From Bidens hawaiensis (Eukaryota > Streptophyta > Magnoliopsida > Asterales > Asteraceae): 64,000 bases of DNA. How positions within the stretch are numbered: the first letter of the stretch is position 1; each line of letters starts with the position of its first letter. The stretch covers positions 62,001-126,000 of the forward strand of contig JAIQDT010005477.1 in assembly GCA_021521415.1 (NCBI GenBank), in the 5' to 3' direction. Shown one piece after another: positions 12,148-22,809 of this stretch. The translations under genes and the position numbers were made by a program. The notes beneath the pieces are model-generated. The model ran no database searches, was not told where the DNA came from, and saw only the letters and a list, made by a program, of their open reading frames with translations.

Positions 12148-12720
12148 TTATTGAAACATTTTAGAGTTCAACATATCAAGACTTCTTAATCATGGAGTAA
12201 GAAAGAGAACGGGAAGCAGATGAAGAGTAATTACAAACTTAATCAGACACTAAGGGTCGAAGTCAATTCGGGGTGACTTGGGGAAAGCCAAATACGCTTT
12301 GAGGATACATAGGAGGCATCAATATTTCTGAGTTGTTGCCCACTTAAATTTTGAGGCTTAATTGAACCTAACTCGTATCACAGAAACGATGAAAACCATC
12401 TTAAGTATATTACCTGCTTACACCCTGTTTCCTTATGTCATAATACAGCTAAACACGGATCTATGTGACAGTCACATACTTAGTATGATTCCTGTTCGGA
12501 TCTTTTCTAAAACGTAGCAGTCCCTATCGAGACTGAAATTTGATCCCTTATACTTAAATTGTTTAAAGTTTTCTTTTTCTGTAGTTGTATTTGTTTATAA
12601 CGGGTTACTTGGACTTGAACGTGTCATTTAGTTCTTAAAGGAAAGTTTTATAACTTAATTGGAAAACTGTTAAACTTATAAGGTTAAATTTAGTAAATAT
12701 ATAGGCGATGTTGTTGAACA
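11382..12720 (+). other. Post-pol untranslated region of Sirevirus A
   Basis: No coding potential is seen. It contains two imperfect copies of a GATAGCC...GGGGCG block (about 11462-11510 and 11604-11648), an A-rich run near 11660-11680, and an AT microsatellite at about 12104-12143. It separates pol from the accessory-gene unit. The 64-codon frame at 11899-12093 shows no family features. Confidence 0.6.
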
Positions 12721-12937
12721 GGCGAATTTGTGAATAACTTCGCACAGGCGAAGTTATCCGTAACTTCGCCTGTATAGCTTCGCCCCTATATAAGGATATT
12801 CAAGGGTCAAACAGTTCATTATTTGAATTTCAGCGAACTTATCCTCGTAAACCACAGCGAACTTACTCCGATATTCCGGCGAACTTGTCGTTTTTCCGAT
12901 TTCTAGTTCTTTTTCTCAGTTTCCGTTACGTTTCAAG
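12721..12937 (+). promoter_or_regulatory. Internal promoter and leader exon for the accessory ORF of Sirevirus A
   Basis: A perfect GCGAAGTT/AACTTCGC hairpin (13-bp arms, 4-bp loop, 12744-12773) sits 13 bp upstream of a TATA box (TATATAA, 12787-12793). This copies the palindrome-then-TATA layout of the LTR. An ATG-free leader of about 120 bases follows. It ends in CAAG before a GTTCGT donor at 12938 and includes three GCGAACTT variants. Promoter function is inferred from layout and from the parallel unit in element B. Confidence 0.55.
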
Positions 12938-13185
12938 GTTCGTGATGCAAATACATTGTATAATCTTTGTTCTTCCATGAAAATCAGTGGTCGTTTCGAC
13001 CCGATTATGAACCTCGACCCGTCGGACACTCAAATCGGACTTTCAAAACTTGTTTTACGTGTTCATGTACCAACTGGTCGTTTAGTTATCCTTAATATCA
13101 TGTGTTTTAGCCTCCTCAATCGTCAAAGTTAATCGAAACACCGGTTTCCCGGATTTCGATTAACCTTACTGTCGCCGTTTCAGAT

Positions 13186-13412
13186 TCAGGCGAAGTTATC
13201 CGTAACTTCGCCTGATGCTCAACTTCGCCTGAAACTTAAATTCGCGTGAGGCGATGTTGTGGTGAGGCGAACTTATAGATGAAGCGAAGTTGTTCCCAAC
13301 TTCGCCCCAACTTTAACTTCGCCTGGAACCATTTTTAACTTAATAATTTTTAGTCGAACTTAAAGCTGAAGCGAAGTTGTTCCCAACTTCGCCCAAACTT
13401 TAACTTCGCCTA
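13186..13412 (+). repeat. GCGAAGTT/AACTTCGC array downstream of the internal TATA box
   Basis: About nine octamers occur here, including a perfect 13-bp-arm hairpin at 13186-13215 nearly identical to the one at 12744-12773. A block with GCGAAGTTGTTCCCAACTTC is repeated at about 13272 and 13370. The array ends shortly before the Tekay insertion point. Confidence 0.8.
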
Positions 13413-13934
13413 TACAGTCTTTATCACAATGTCACACCCGGCCCTGAGCGGCGGAAACAGCCGGGCGCGCGCGAGTGGGGATTGATAATTAAGCACGGGC
13501 CATTGCAAACATTCAAAGATTTTCATTGCGCATGAAATGTTTAATACAAATACATTACATTGTTTAAGAATTTCATAAAAACATCCAAGTATAAAAACTG
13601 TTGAAGATTTCCACGCCATATCCCCTTCCGCGGCGGGAACAACCACGCGCATCGAAGGGATAGAACTAAAATCTTTCAAAAAGCTAGTTTTAGATGTTCA
13701 GCGTGAGGTGCTCTAAGTGTGACTCCATGCGCTACCTAGTTATCTCCTGAAAGACACGTAAAAACATTTGAATCAGTATAAACTGAGTGAGTTCACAAGT
13801 TTTGGTAACTTGATAAATCGTATTGCATCATAATCTTGATACAAATCATTCTGAAACACAATTCTGATAGCATCATTAAAACACAAGCTTGGTAAAACAT
13901 AGTTCTATCAACATATTCTGATAAAATCGTTCCG

Positions 13935-14262
13935 CGGGTTACGCGCGAACATTTCTGGGAACTGTGCTCGTCTATGCAAAGTGGCGCTGCCACTACGAGC
14001 TAAAATAAGTAATACCGTCCCGCGGATTACGCGCGAACGTTTCAGGAAAATGTGCTCGTCCATGCAAAGTGGCGCTGCCACTACGAGCTAATCAATAATT
14101 CCGTCCCGCGGGTTACGCGCGGACGTTGTGCCGGAAAACAAGGCGCTCGTCCATGCAAAGAGGCGCGACCCCTACGAGCGGGCTCAAACCCATAGTACTG
14201 CCCCATGACCATACTAGGCACTCGTCCATGCAAAGAGGTGCGACCCCTACGAGCGGGTGGAT
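13935..14262 (-). repeat. Hairpin-bearing repeats in the Tekay LTR
   Basis: Three and a half units of about 85-90 bp start with CCGCGG(G/A)TTACGCGCG. Each contains GCTCGT...ACGAGC enclosing AGTGGCGCTGCCACT, a nested stem-loop; the last units have a changed inner stem. On the transcribed strand they fall downstream of the TATA box, so they would be in the RNA. The other LTR has the same array at about 20939-21266. Confidence 0.8.
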
Positions 14263-15487
14263 CAAACCAGCAGTCCCTACCCTTAGAGTTCCAATGGTAA
14301 AGTGATCACTTACTCGAGTTCTAGCGCACATACATCGAAAACCTTAGATAACCGTTCGCATTGCTCATCATGAAATATAATTTAAACACATAATCGCTTG
14401 CATAGCTTGTAAGTATACCATGATAAAACATTATTTAAGTACGTGTCCCTCGCCCCGAAAGCAGTTTAAAAACAGTGAAAACAGCGAGAATAGGGGCTGT
14501 GAGACTCACCTGTGGTTCTTGTTAAGGGATTAAATCGAGATTCGGGTTTTCTTGGTGTTGGCCTCGGAATTGAAGGTCTAGAATACGATTAAATAACAAG
14601 AAGTATATATATTAAGATCAAGAAATAGGAGAATATAAGGGTTGGAAAGTAGATCTCAAGGTTATATTCTCGGCTTACCTAGTAACAGGATCGGAGCTGA
14701 AAACAACGGATGCTTGGGAGAGGATTAGTGCAAGTTTGCAGTTCTTTGAAGTGTGTTTTGGGTGATAACTTAGGTTACATATTTATAGGCAAACTCAAGG
14801 GAACACAATCCCTTGCTTTAGGGGATTGTAATCTTTTCATATCTAGGGGTAATGACGATAAAGTATGGAAATTATTATTATTTATTTAAAAGTGGAGTAG
14901 TGGATAAAAGATTTTGATTTGATTTGGTCAGGGCATGCAGGTCTGGGGTTGGTGAGAATAGGGTGGCTGATAGTTGACTTTTCGTGTTACAGTGCTTTTT
15001 CAGGTACTTTTGTTAGTGTACAGTAAAAAGTGGAAAATCTCTGAAACACGCTACTGTTTCCTTTTGGGCGGGGGTAATCTCCTTACGCCTGGAGAATAGA
15101 CTAAGTGTTCTGTGCGTATTACTTTGTGCGCATAGCTTTCTGCGTGAAGGACATTTCTTTGCTGCGGGTAGGTGCGTAACCTTCTCGCAGTTAGGGACAT
15201 TGAGTTTCATTTGTAGATTCTCCAGGTGGTCTTGGTATTTCAACATAGTGATCAGTTATGTTGAAGTCAATTCCATCTTAGAGCTTCAGACAAACTAGCT
15301 CTCAATGTTCCCGCCATGCGGGGAGGTTAGTTCCCTTCCGCACGCGCATAAACGATTTAGGATGCACCCGCCTTAGCATCATGCGGGATGGTCAACCCAT
15401 TAGACAACATAACGTTAAGGTACATGAAAACATAAAGCCAAACATTCGCGCATGGCGCATATAACATATGCCCACGCTGGTTCTTAA

Positions 15488-15665
15488 CATGGCGCGCTCG
15501 CGCAGGGCGCACATAACAAATGCACGCGCTGACTATCATGGCGCGCTCGCGCAGGGCGCACATAACAAATGCACGCGCTGACTATCATGGCGCGCTCGCG
15601 CAGGGCGCACATAACAAATGCACGCGCTGACTAACATGGCGCGCTCGCGCAAGGCGCATATAACA
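15488..15665 (-). repeat. 49-bp tandem repeat in Tekay U3
   Basis: Three near-identical 49-bp units start with CATGGCGCGCTCGCGCA at 15488, 15537 and 15586, with a partial fourth at 15635. They lie in U3 about 700-900 bp upstream of the TATA box. The copy in the other LTR starts at 22492. Such U3 tandem repeats often act as enhancers in LTR elements; function here is inferred. Confidence 0.85.
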
Positions 15666-15728
15666 TAATTACCTAATATTTAGGTTGATTACTTGGTTTA
15701 AGGGATTGGGAGTTTACCGGGTGTCACA

Positions 15729-15741
15729 TTCTCCCCCTGTT
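15729..15741 (-). other. Polypurine tract of the Tekay element
   Basis: Read on the minus strand this is AACAGGGGGAGAA, directly abutting the 3' LTR. It primes plus-strand DNA synthesis and lies 21 bases after the gag-pol stop. Confidence 0.9.
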
Positions 15742-15762
15742 AAGAGAATTTCGTCCCGAAAT

Positions 15763-18700
15763 TTAGGAGACGTCGCTGGCAGAAGCCATGTTCTGAAAGA
15801 GGTGTGGGTATTTCATGCGCATCTGGTCTTCTCTTTCCCAAGTGAATTCAGGCCCACGCCTCGAGTTCCATTGAACCTTTACTAACTTGATTCTGCTTCT
15901 GCGTAACTTTTGTTCTTTCCAATCGGTTACTGCTATCGGTTCTTCTACGAAGTGCAGCTGTTTGTCGATGTGAATCTCTTCCAACGGCAAAATCAACGTT
16001 TCGTCAGATAAACACTTTTTGAGGTTGGACACATGAAACGTATCATGAACTCCACTGAGTTCGGCGGGTAAACGGAGTTTATAAGCAACCGGACCGATCC
16101 TTTCCAGGATCTCAAATGGTCCAATGTAGCGCGGATTCAACTTTCCTCGCTTGCCGAAACGGGGGACTCCTTTCCATGGAGAGACTTTCAACAGTACTCT
16201 ATCCCCTACTTGAAACTCCAATGGTTTTCTTCGCACATCTGCGTAGCTCTTCTGTCTGTCGCGCGCTGTCTTAAGGCGATCCCTTATCTGAAAAATCTTG
16301 TCTGTTGTTTCTTGGATCAATTCTGGACCAGTCATTTGCTTGTCACCCACTTCAGCCCAGCACAGTGGGGATCTACACTTGCGCCCATACAAAGCTTCGA
16401 ACGGCGCAGCCTTGATGCTTGTGTGATAACTGTTGTTGTAAGAAAATTCAACCAATGGGAGATGAGTATCCCAGCTACCTCCGAAATCGATTGCGCACGC
16501 GCGTAGCATGTCTTCCAATGTCTGGATTGTTCGCTCGCTTTGCCCATCCGTTTGAGGATGATAAGCTGTACTTATATCAAGGCGAGTACCTAGAGCTCCT
16601 TGTAACGATCTCCAAAACCTTGATGTGAACCGACTATCTCTATCAGAAATGATGGACACTGGGACTCCATGTTTTGAAACTACTTCTCGAATATACAATC
16701 GGGCTAACTTTTCCATCTTATCGGTTTCCTTGATCGGCAGGAAGTGCGCTGACTTAGTTAGCCGATCCACAATAACCCAGATCGTGTCGTAACCCCCAGG
16801 TGTCCTTGGCAGTTTGCTGATGAAGTCCATAGAGATTTGTTCCCACTTCCACATGGGAATTTCTGGCTGTTGAAGCAACCCTGATGGTTTCTGGTATTCA
16901 GCCTTTACCTTCGAACACGTCAGGCATTTACTGACATACGTCGCGATGGCGCCTTTAAGATTGGGCCACCAATACAGCGTTTTAACATTTTGGTACATCT
17001 TGTCTGCGCCAGGATGTACGGAATACCGTGTCTTGTGAGCTTCGTTTAGTACTTGCTCGCGCAATCCTCCCTCGAGAGGGACCCATATGCGGTTAGCGAA
17101 ATATAGATTGCCGTTCTCTTTAAGTTCCAAACTCTTAATCATACCCCCAAGGCATTCGTTTTTAACAAACTCTGGTTTCAAGGCTTCTTGCTGAGCTACT
17201 CGGATGCGGGTAGAGAGATCTGTGTGAATGGTTAGCCTTAGGGCCTTGACTCGTAGCGTTTTTATTCGCTCCTTCCTACTTAGCGCGTCTGCTACCACAT
17301 TCGCCTTTCCAGGGTGGTACTTAATTTCACAATCATAATCATTCAACAACTCCACCCATCTTCGTTGCCTCATGTTTAAATCCTTTTGATCAAATATATG
17401 CTGAAGGCTCTTGTGATCCGTAAAGATTATACACTTTGTACCATAGAGGTAATGGCGCCAAATCTTTAGCGCGAAGACAACCGCTCCAAGTTCCAGATCA
17501 TGCGTTGTGTAGTTCTTTTCATTGGTCTTGAGTTGGCGCGAGGCATACGCTATGACTTTGTCTCGCTGCATAAGGACACATCCAAGTCCCTGATGTGAAG
17601 CGTCGCAGTAAACAACGATGTCATCCGTCCCCTCAGGCAGAGACAGAATTGGCGCACTACATAGTTTTTGTTTCAACATTTGAAACGCTGCTTCCTGATT
17701 TTCGCCCCAAACAAACTTCTTGTCTTTCTGAGTTAGCGCGGTCAGAGGTAGAGCTATCTTGGAGAAGTTCTCAATGAAGCGTCGATAGTAGCCAGCTAGT
17801 CCTAGGAATTGCCTCACCTCAGTTGGGGTTTTTGGCGCTTCCCAGTTTTCGATGGCCTTGACTTTGGAAGGATCAACGTGTATTCCTTTCTCGTTTACAA
17901 CGTGACCGAGAAAGTGAACTTCTCTAAGCCAAAACTCGCACTTGGAAAACTTCGCATACAACTTTTCTTTCCTCAACAATTCCAAAATCAATCTCAGGTG
18001 TTGCTCATGCTCGGCCTTGGTCCGAGAGTAAATCAGAATATCATCTATAAACACAATCACAAACTTGTCCAAGTATGGTTTGCACACGCGGTTCATCAGA
18101 TCCATGAATACAGCCGGCGCATTAGTTAGCCCGAAAGGCATCACTAAGAACTCATAATGGCCGTATCTAGTTCGGAAGGCTGTTTTCGGCACATCTTCCT
18201 CATGGACCCTAAGTTGGTGGTATCCTGACCGTAGATCTATCTTCGAATAATAACTGGATCCCTGCAACTGGTCAAATAAGTCGTCAATCCTCGGTAAGGG
18301 GTACCGATTTTTGACTGTCAGCTTGTTCAGTTCCCTGTAGTCAATACACATTCTGAACGAACCATCCTTCTTCTTAACAAACAGTACTGGAGCTCCCCAA
18401 GGTGAAAAGCTTGGGCGTATGAAACCCTTATCCAATAGTTCCTGTAACTGATTGGATAGCTCTTGCATCTCAGATGGAGCTAATCGATAAGGCGCTCGAG
18501 CTACTGGCGCAGCTCCTGGGACCAAATCAATACGAAACTCGACTTGTCGCGGCGGCGGTAATCCGGACAAATCTTCAGGAAAAACTTCTGGAAATTCGCG
18601 CACTACTGGTAAGTCTTCAATTCTTCGCTCATCTCCTTTCTTCTCTACGACATGCGCCAGGAAGGCGTAGCACCCTTTCCTTAGGCACTTACGCGCCTTT

Positions 18701-20205
18701 AGGCACGAAATCAGTTTCGTCGCAACTCCCCTTCTTTCCCCTTGAATTACCAAGGTTTCTCCGTTCAACAGTGGGATCCGAACCTGCTTCTCATGGCAAA
18801 TAACTTCCGCGCGGTTCTCGACTAACCAATCCATACCTACCACAATGTCAAAACTTCCCAAGTCTATTGGCAACAAATTAATATTGAACCCGTGACCTCC
18901 CATGACTATTACACATTGTTCAGTTCTTTCGTTCGCGCATAACTGCCTACCATTGGCTAGTTCTATAGTATAAGGCGTGTCTAGCCTACTGGTTGCTAGG
19001 CCTAGGGAGTCTTTAAACTCAGCGGATATAAAACTTAGGTCAGCGCCAGTATCAAATAAGACAGATGCAAAATGTCCGTTAAGCAAAAACGTACCGGTTA
19101 CCACATTCGGCTCTTCTTTAGCTTCGCCTGCGCCGATCACAAAGGCTCTCCTGCGAGCTTGGTTCCCCTTTTGCGGGCAATCCCGACTAAAATGCCCTGG
19201 CTTCCCGCATGCGTAGCAGTTGTCGCTTGCTCCCGCTTCTCTGACACGGCAATTCATCGTCTTGTGCCCTGGTCTGCCACATTTGGCGCATTCGATTCTT
19301 GCGCATTCACCCTCGTGGTGATACTTGCATTTGTTGCACCATGGGCGAGGCCCGCTGTATCCTTTTCGTGGTGGCTCCGCGGCCTGAATCGCGTAAGCCC
19401 TTACGCTCTCCTGCTTCTTGAACGGTGGCTGCTTGGAGTCGGACCCTCGGTGGTGAGAGTTCCATTTCCTCTTGGAGTCAGAGGTTCGCTGCTCGTTTCC
19501 GCGCGTAGTCAACATACCCGCACGGACCGTATCCCTTGTAAGGGTGATGGCCCGCGCTACCGCCTCATCAAAGGTAGGAGGCGCTGCGGCGTTGAGCGGA
19601 ACCCTAACAACAGGAGGTAACCCAAAAATATACCTCTCGATCTTCTTTTCCTCCGTGTTTGCCATGTCTGGCACCAACTGGCAAAGCTCGTTGAACCGGT
19701 TGTTGTAGGCGTCGATATCCGTTCCTACCATGGTGTGGTTCCAGAATTCCTGTTGTAGACTCTGGATTTCTGCGCGAGAGCAGAACTTTCTCATCATCAT
19801 TTCCTTCAGTTCCTCCCAGGTCTTGTGGAGAGCAACTTCTCGCCCCAATGTTTTCGCTTGAAGCTTCCACCAAGACGAAGCTGCTTCTTGGAACATGCAG
19901 GTCGCGTAAAGGACCTTCTGGTTCTCACTACATCCGCTAATGGAGAGAACTGTCTCCATCTTGTCAATCCAGTTGTAGAGCCCAATGGCCCCTTCGGTAC
20001 CCTTGAATGGCCAAGGCTTACAGGCCATGAATGTCTTGTAGGAGCATCCTTTGTCCAAGGCTCCTGATTCGGGTTCTGGAGTCTCGTTCTGACGACCCTG
20101 ACTAGATTCGGCCTTGCTGGCCTCATGTGTTGCGATTGCTTGCGCGATTATTTCCGCGAGTTCCTCGGGTGTCATGGTAATTCCTTTGGCTTTAGTTGGA
20201 GGCAT
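15763..20205 (-). CDS. Ty3 chromovirus gag-pol polyprotein
   Basis: This is a single open frame of 1480 codons. I start it at MPPTKAKG (20205) rather than at 20274 because the extra 23 residues look like leader. Landmarks by residue: gag domain about 40-240; two CCHC knuckles ([28 protein letters not shown]) about 315-350; protease DTGADLSF about 387; RT about 560-760 with FIDD near 720; RNase H ([10 protein letters not shown]) about 868-1000; HHCC integrase finger about 1060-1100; DDE core MDFISKLP about 1128, ISDRDSRF about 1190, TDGQSERT about 1222; C-terminal chromodomain-like module about 1430-1478 ([10 protein letters not shown]). The protein would form particles, copy its RNA and integrate, with the chromodomain-like end guiding targeting. 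No catalytic motif is missing. Confidence 0.95.
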   Translation of the reverse strand: MPPTKAKGITMTPEELAEIIAQAIATHEASKAESSQGRQNETPEPESGALDKGCSYKTFMACKPWPFKGTEGAIGLYNWIDKMETVLSISGCSENQKVLYATCMFQEAASSWWKLQAKTLGREVALHKTWEELKEMMMRKFCSRAEIQSLQQEFWNHTMVGTDIDAYNNRFNELCQLVPDMANTEEKKIERYIFGLPPVVRVPLNAAAPPTFDEAVARAITLTRDTVRAGMLTTRGNEQRTSDSKRKWNSHHRGSDSKQPPFKKQESVRAYAIQAAEPPRKGYSGPRPWCNKCKYHHEGECARIECAKCGRPGHKTMNCRVREAGASDNCYACGKPGHFSRDCPQKGNQARRRAFVIGAGEAKEEPNVVTGTFLLNGHFASVLFDTGADLSFISAEFKDSLGLATSRLDTPYTIELANGRQLCANERTEQCVIVMGGHGFNINLLPIDLGSFDIVVGMDWLVENRAEVICHEKQVRIPLLNGETLVIQGERRGVATKLISCLKARKCLRKGCYAFLAHVVEKKGDERRIEDLPVVREFPEVFPEDLSGLPPPRQVEFRIDLVPGAAPVARAPYRLAPSEMQELSNQLQELLDKGFIRPSFSPWGAPVLFVKKKDGSFRMCIDYRELNKLTVKNRYPLPRIDDLFDQLQGSSYYSKIDLRSGYHQLRVHEEDVPKTAFRTRYGHYEFLVMPFGLTNAPAVFMDLMNRVCKPYLDKFVIVFIDDILIYSRTKAEHEQHLRLILELLRKEKLYAKFSKCEFWLREVHFLGHVVNEKGIHVDPSKVKAIENWEAPKTPTEVRQFLGLAGYYRRFIENFSKIALPLTALTQKDKKFVWGENQEAAFQMLKQKLCSAPILSLPEGTDDIVVYCDASHQGLGCVLMQRDKVIAYASRQLKTNEKNYTTHDLELGAVVFALKIWRHYLYGTKCIIFTDHKSLQHIFDQKDLNMRQRRWVELLNDYDCEIKYHPGKANVVADALSRKERIKTLRVKALRLTIHTDLSTRIRVAQQEALKPEFVKNECLGGMIKSLELKENGNLYFANRIWVPLEGGLREQVLNEAHKTRYSVHPGADKMYQNVKTLYWWPNLKGAIATYVSKCLTCSKVKAEYQKPSGLLQQPEIPMWKWEQISMDFISKLPRTPGGYDTIWVIVDRLTKSAHFLPIKETDKMEKLARLYIREVVSKHGVPVSIISDRDSRFTSRFWRSLQGALGTRLDISTAYHPQTDGQSERTIQTLEDMLRACAIDFGGSWDTHLPLVEFSYNNSYHTSIKAAPFEALYGRKCRSPLCWAEVGDKQMTGPELIQETTDKIFQIRDRLKTARDRQKSYADVRRKPLEFQVGDRVLLKVSPWKGVPRFGKRGKLNPRYIGPFEILERIGPVAYKLRLPAELSGVHDTFHVSNLKKCLSDETLILPLEEIHIDKQLHFVEEPIAVTDWKEQKLRRSRIKLVKVQWNSRRGPEFTWEREDQMRMKYPHLFQNMASASDVS

Positions 20206-20418
20206 TCTCGCTTTAAAAGAGAATGAAAATATATCAAACTTAGCGCATGTACTCTGAGCACATAATGTTATCATTATTTACTAGACACTGTGTGACCCGT
20301 GTTCCTAAGTGTGTATATAGTTTCTTTTGAAAATATTTTCTTTGAAAAATATTTCATGCGATTCCCCAACGGTTATAGTCTAGGTTAAAACTTCTTTTCC
20401 TAGTTCGCTATAACCAGT

Positions 20419-20430
20419 GCTCTGATACCA
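20419..20430 (-). other. Primer-binding site of the Tekay element (initiator tRNA-Met)
   Basis: On the minus strand this reads TGGTATCAGAGC, three bases inside the 5' LTR edge at 20434. It is the same primer class as Sirevirus A. Confidence 0.95.
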
Positions 20431-20433
20431 ATC

Positions 20434-22732
20434 TGTCACACCCGGCCCTGAGCGGCGGAAACAGCCGGGCGCGCGCGAGTGGGGATTGATAATTAAGCAC
20501 GGGCCATTGCAAACATTCAAAGATTTTCATTGCGCATGAAATGTTTAATACAAATACATTACATTGTTTAAGAATTTCATAAAAACATCCAAGTATAAAA
20601 ACTGTTGAAGATTTCCACGCCATATCCCCTTCCGCGGCGGGAACAACCACGCGCATCGAAGGGATAGAACTAAAATCTTCCAAAAAGCTAGTTTTAGATG
20701 TTCAGCGTGAGGTGCTCTAAGTGTGACTCCATGCGCTACCTAGTTATCTCCTGAAAGACACGTAAAAACATTTGAATCAGTATAAACTGAGTGAGTTCAC
20801 AAGTTTTGGTAACTTGATAAATCGTATTGCATCATAATCTTGATACAAATCATTCTGAAACACAATTCTGATAGCATCATTAAAACACAAGCTTGGTAAA
20901 ACATAGTTCTATCAACATATTCTGATAAAATCGTTCCGCGGGTTACGCGCGAACATTTCTGGGAACTGTGCTCGTCTATGCAAAGTGGCGCTGCCACTAC
21001 GAGCTAAAATAAGTAATACCGTCCCGCGGATTACGCGCGAACGTTTCAGGAAAATGTGCTCGTCCATGCAAAGTGGCGCTGCCACTACGAGCTAATCAAT
21101 AATTCCGTCCCGCGGGTTACGCGCGGACGTTGTGCCGGAAAACAAGGCGCTCGTCCATGCAAAGAGGCGCGACCCCTACGAGCGGGCTCAAACCCATAGT
21201 ACTGCCCCATGACCATACTAGGCACTCGTCCATGCAAAGAGGTGCGACCCCTACGAGCGGGTGGATCAAACCAGCAGTCCCTACCCTTAGAGTTCCAATG
21301 GTAAAGTGATCACTTACTCGAGTTCTAGCGCACATACATCGAAAACCTTAGATAACCGTTCGCATTGCTCATCATGAAATATAATTTAAACACATAATCG
21401 CTTGCATAGCTTGTAAGTATACCATGATAAAACATTATTTAAGTACGTGTCCCTCGCCCCGAAAGCAGTTTAAAAACAGTGAAAACAGCGAGAATAGGGG
21501 CTGTGAGACTCACCTGTGGTTCTTGTTAAGGGATTAAATCGAGATTCGGGTTTTCTTGGTGTTGGCCTCGGAATTGAAGGTCTAGAATACGATTAAATAA
21601 CAAGAAGTATATATATTAAGATCAAGAAATAGGAGAATATAAGGGTTGGAAAGTAGATCTCAAGGTTATATTCTCGGCTTACCTAGTAACAGGATCGGAG
21701 CTGAAAACAACGGATGCTTGGGAGAGGATTAGTGCAAGTTTGCAGTTCTTTGAAGTGTGTTTTGGGTGATAACTTAGGTTACATATTTATAGGCAAACTC
21801 AAGGGAACACAATCCCTTGCTTTAGGGGATTGTAATCTTTTCATATCTAGGGGTAATGACGATAAAGTATGGAAATTATTATTATTTATTTAAAAGTGGA
21901 GTAGTGGATAAAAGATTTTGATTTGATTTGGTCAGGGCATGCAGGTCTGGGGTTGGTGAGAATAGGGTGGCTGATAGTTGACTTTTCGTGTTACAGTGCT
22001 TTTTCAGGTACTTTTGTTAGTGTACAGTAAAAAGTGGAAAATCTCTGAAACACGCTACTGTTTCCTTTTGGGCGGGAGTAATCTCCTTACGCCTGGAGAA
22101 TAGACTAAGTGTTCTGTGCGTATTACTTTGTGCGCATAGCTTTCTGCGTGAAGGACATTTCTTTGCTGCGGGTAGGTGCGTAACCTTCTCGCAGTTAGGG
22201 ACATTGAGTTTCATTTGTAGATTCTCCAGGTGGTCTTGGTATTTCAACATAGTGATCAGTTATGTTGAAGTCAATTCCATCTTAGAGCTTCAGACAAACT
22301 AGCTCTCAATGTTCCCGCCATGCGGGGAGGTTAGTTCCCTTCCGCACGCGCATAAACGATTTAGGATGCACCCGCCTTAGCATCATGCGGGATGGTCAAC
22401 CCATTAGACAACATAACGTTAAGGTACATGAAAACATAAAGCCAAACATTCGCGCATGGCGCATATAACATATGCCCACGCTGGTTCTTAACATGGCGCG
22501 CTCGCGCAGGGCGCACATAACAAATGCACGCGCTGACTATCATGGCGCGCTCGCGCAGGGCGCACATAACAAATGCACGCGCTGACTATCATGGCGCGCT
22601 CGCGCAGGGCGCACATAACAAATGCACGCGCTGACTAACATGGCGCGCTCGCGCAAGGCGCATATAACATAATTACCTAATATTTAGGTTGATTACTTGG
22701 TTTAAGGGATTGGGAGTTTACCGGGTGTCACA
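20434..22732 (-). repeat. 5' LTR of the Tekay element (right copy)
   Basis: It matches 13430-15728 at a constant offset of 7004 bases and has the same repeats (hairpins at about 20939-21266; 49-bp units from 22492). Minus-strand transcription would start from its TATA box near 21792-21784. The leader between LTR and gag-pol (20206-20433) has no gene. Confidence 0.95.
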
Positions 22733-22809
22733 CACAACTTCGCTCATGGTAATAAGCGAACTTGTGTTATGCTTTAATGTTTATCTAACTTGGTTCGTTT
22801 GTTGCAGAG

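Larger units (their letters stand above)
13430..15728 (-). repeat. 3' LTR of the Tekay element (left copy)
   Basis: On the minus strand U3 starts at 15728. A TATA candidate (CTATAAATA) is at 14788-14780. U3 carries 49-bp tandem repeats and the region beyond the TATA box carries hairpin repeats. Open frames inside (for example 13410-13679, 14113-14331, 15013-15246) recur identically in the other LTR and show no protein family. Confidence 0.95.
13430..22732 (-). mobile_element. Intact Tekay-like Ty3 (chromovirus) LTR retrotransposon
   Basis: It has two 2299-bp LTRs with TG...CA ends and a 5-bp target duplication CACAA (13425-13429 and 22733-22737). The primer-binding site, one gag-pol frame and polypurine tract all lie on the minus strand in the right order. 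By eye only two substitutions separate the LTRs (near 13671/20675 and 15068/22072), below 0.1%. That suggests insertion within tens of thousands of years at an assumed 1.3e-8 per site per year. It is the youngest element here and structurally complete. The lineage is judged from the C-terminal chromodomain-like end. Confidence 0.95.
12938..22807 (+). other. Candidate intron before the accessory ORF, invaded by a Tekay element
   Basis: The donor is AAG followed by GTTCGT at 12938. The acceptor is a T-rich tract ending TTGCAG at 22802-22807, two bases before the accessory ATG at 22810. Without the Tekay insertion and its 5-bp duplication the intron would be about 560 bp. It holds further AACTTCGC copies at about 13186-13410 and 22736. 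The donor is not the strongest match, so its position is less sure than the acceptor. Confidence 0.45.

Noticed and set aside
13410..14331. Small proteins in the Tekay LTRs (89, 66 and 72 codons)
   Set aside because: They occur identically in both LTRs because the LTRs are identical; composition follows the hairpin repeats and no family is recognised.
15488..15665. CRISPR-like regular repeats
   Set aside because: Units are contiguous tandem copies without unique spacers, inside a plant LTR.
16210..20126. Plus-strand frames of up to 182 codons within the Tekay body
   Set aside because: They are shadows of the intact minus-strand gag-pol.
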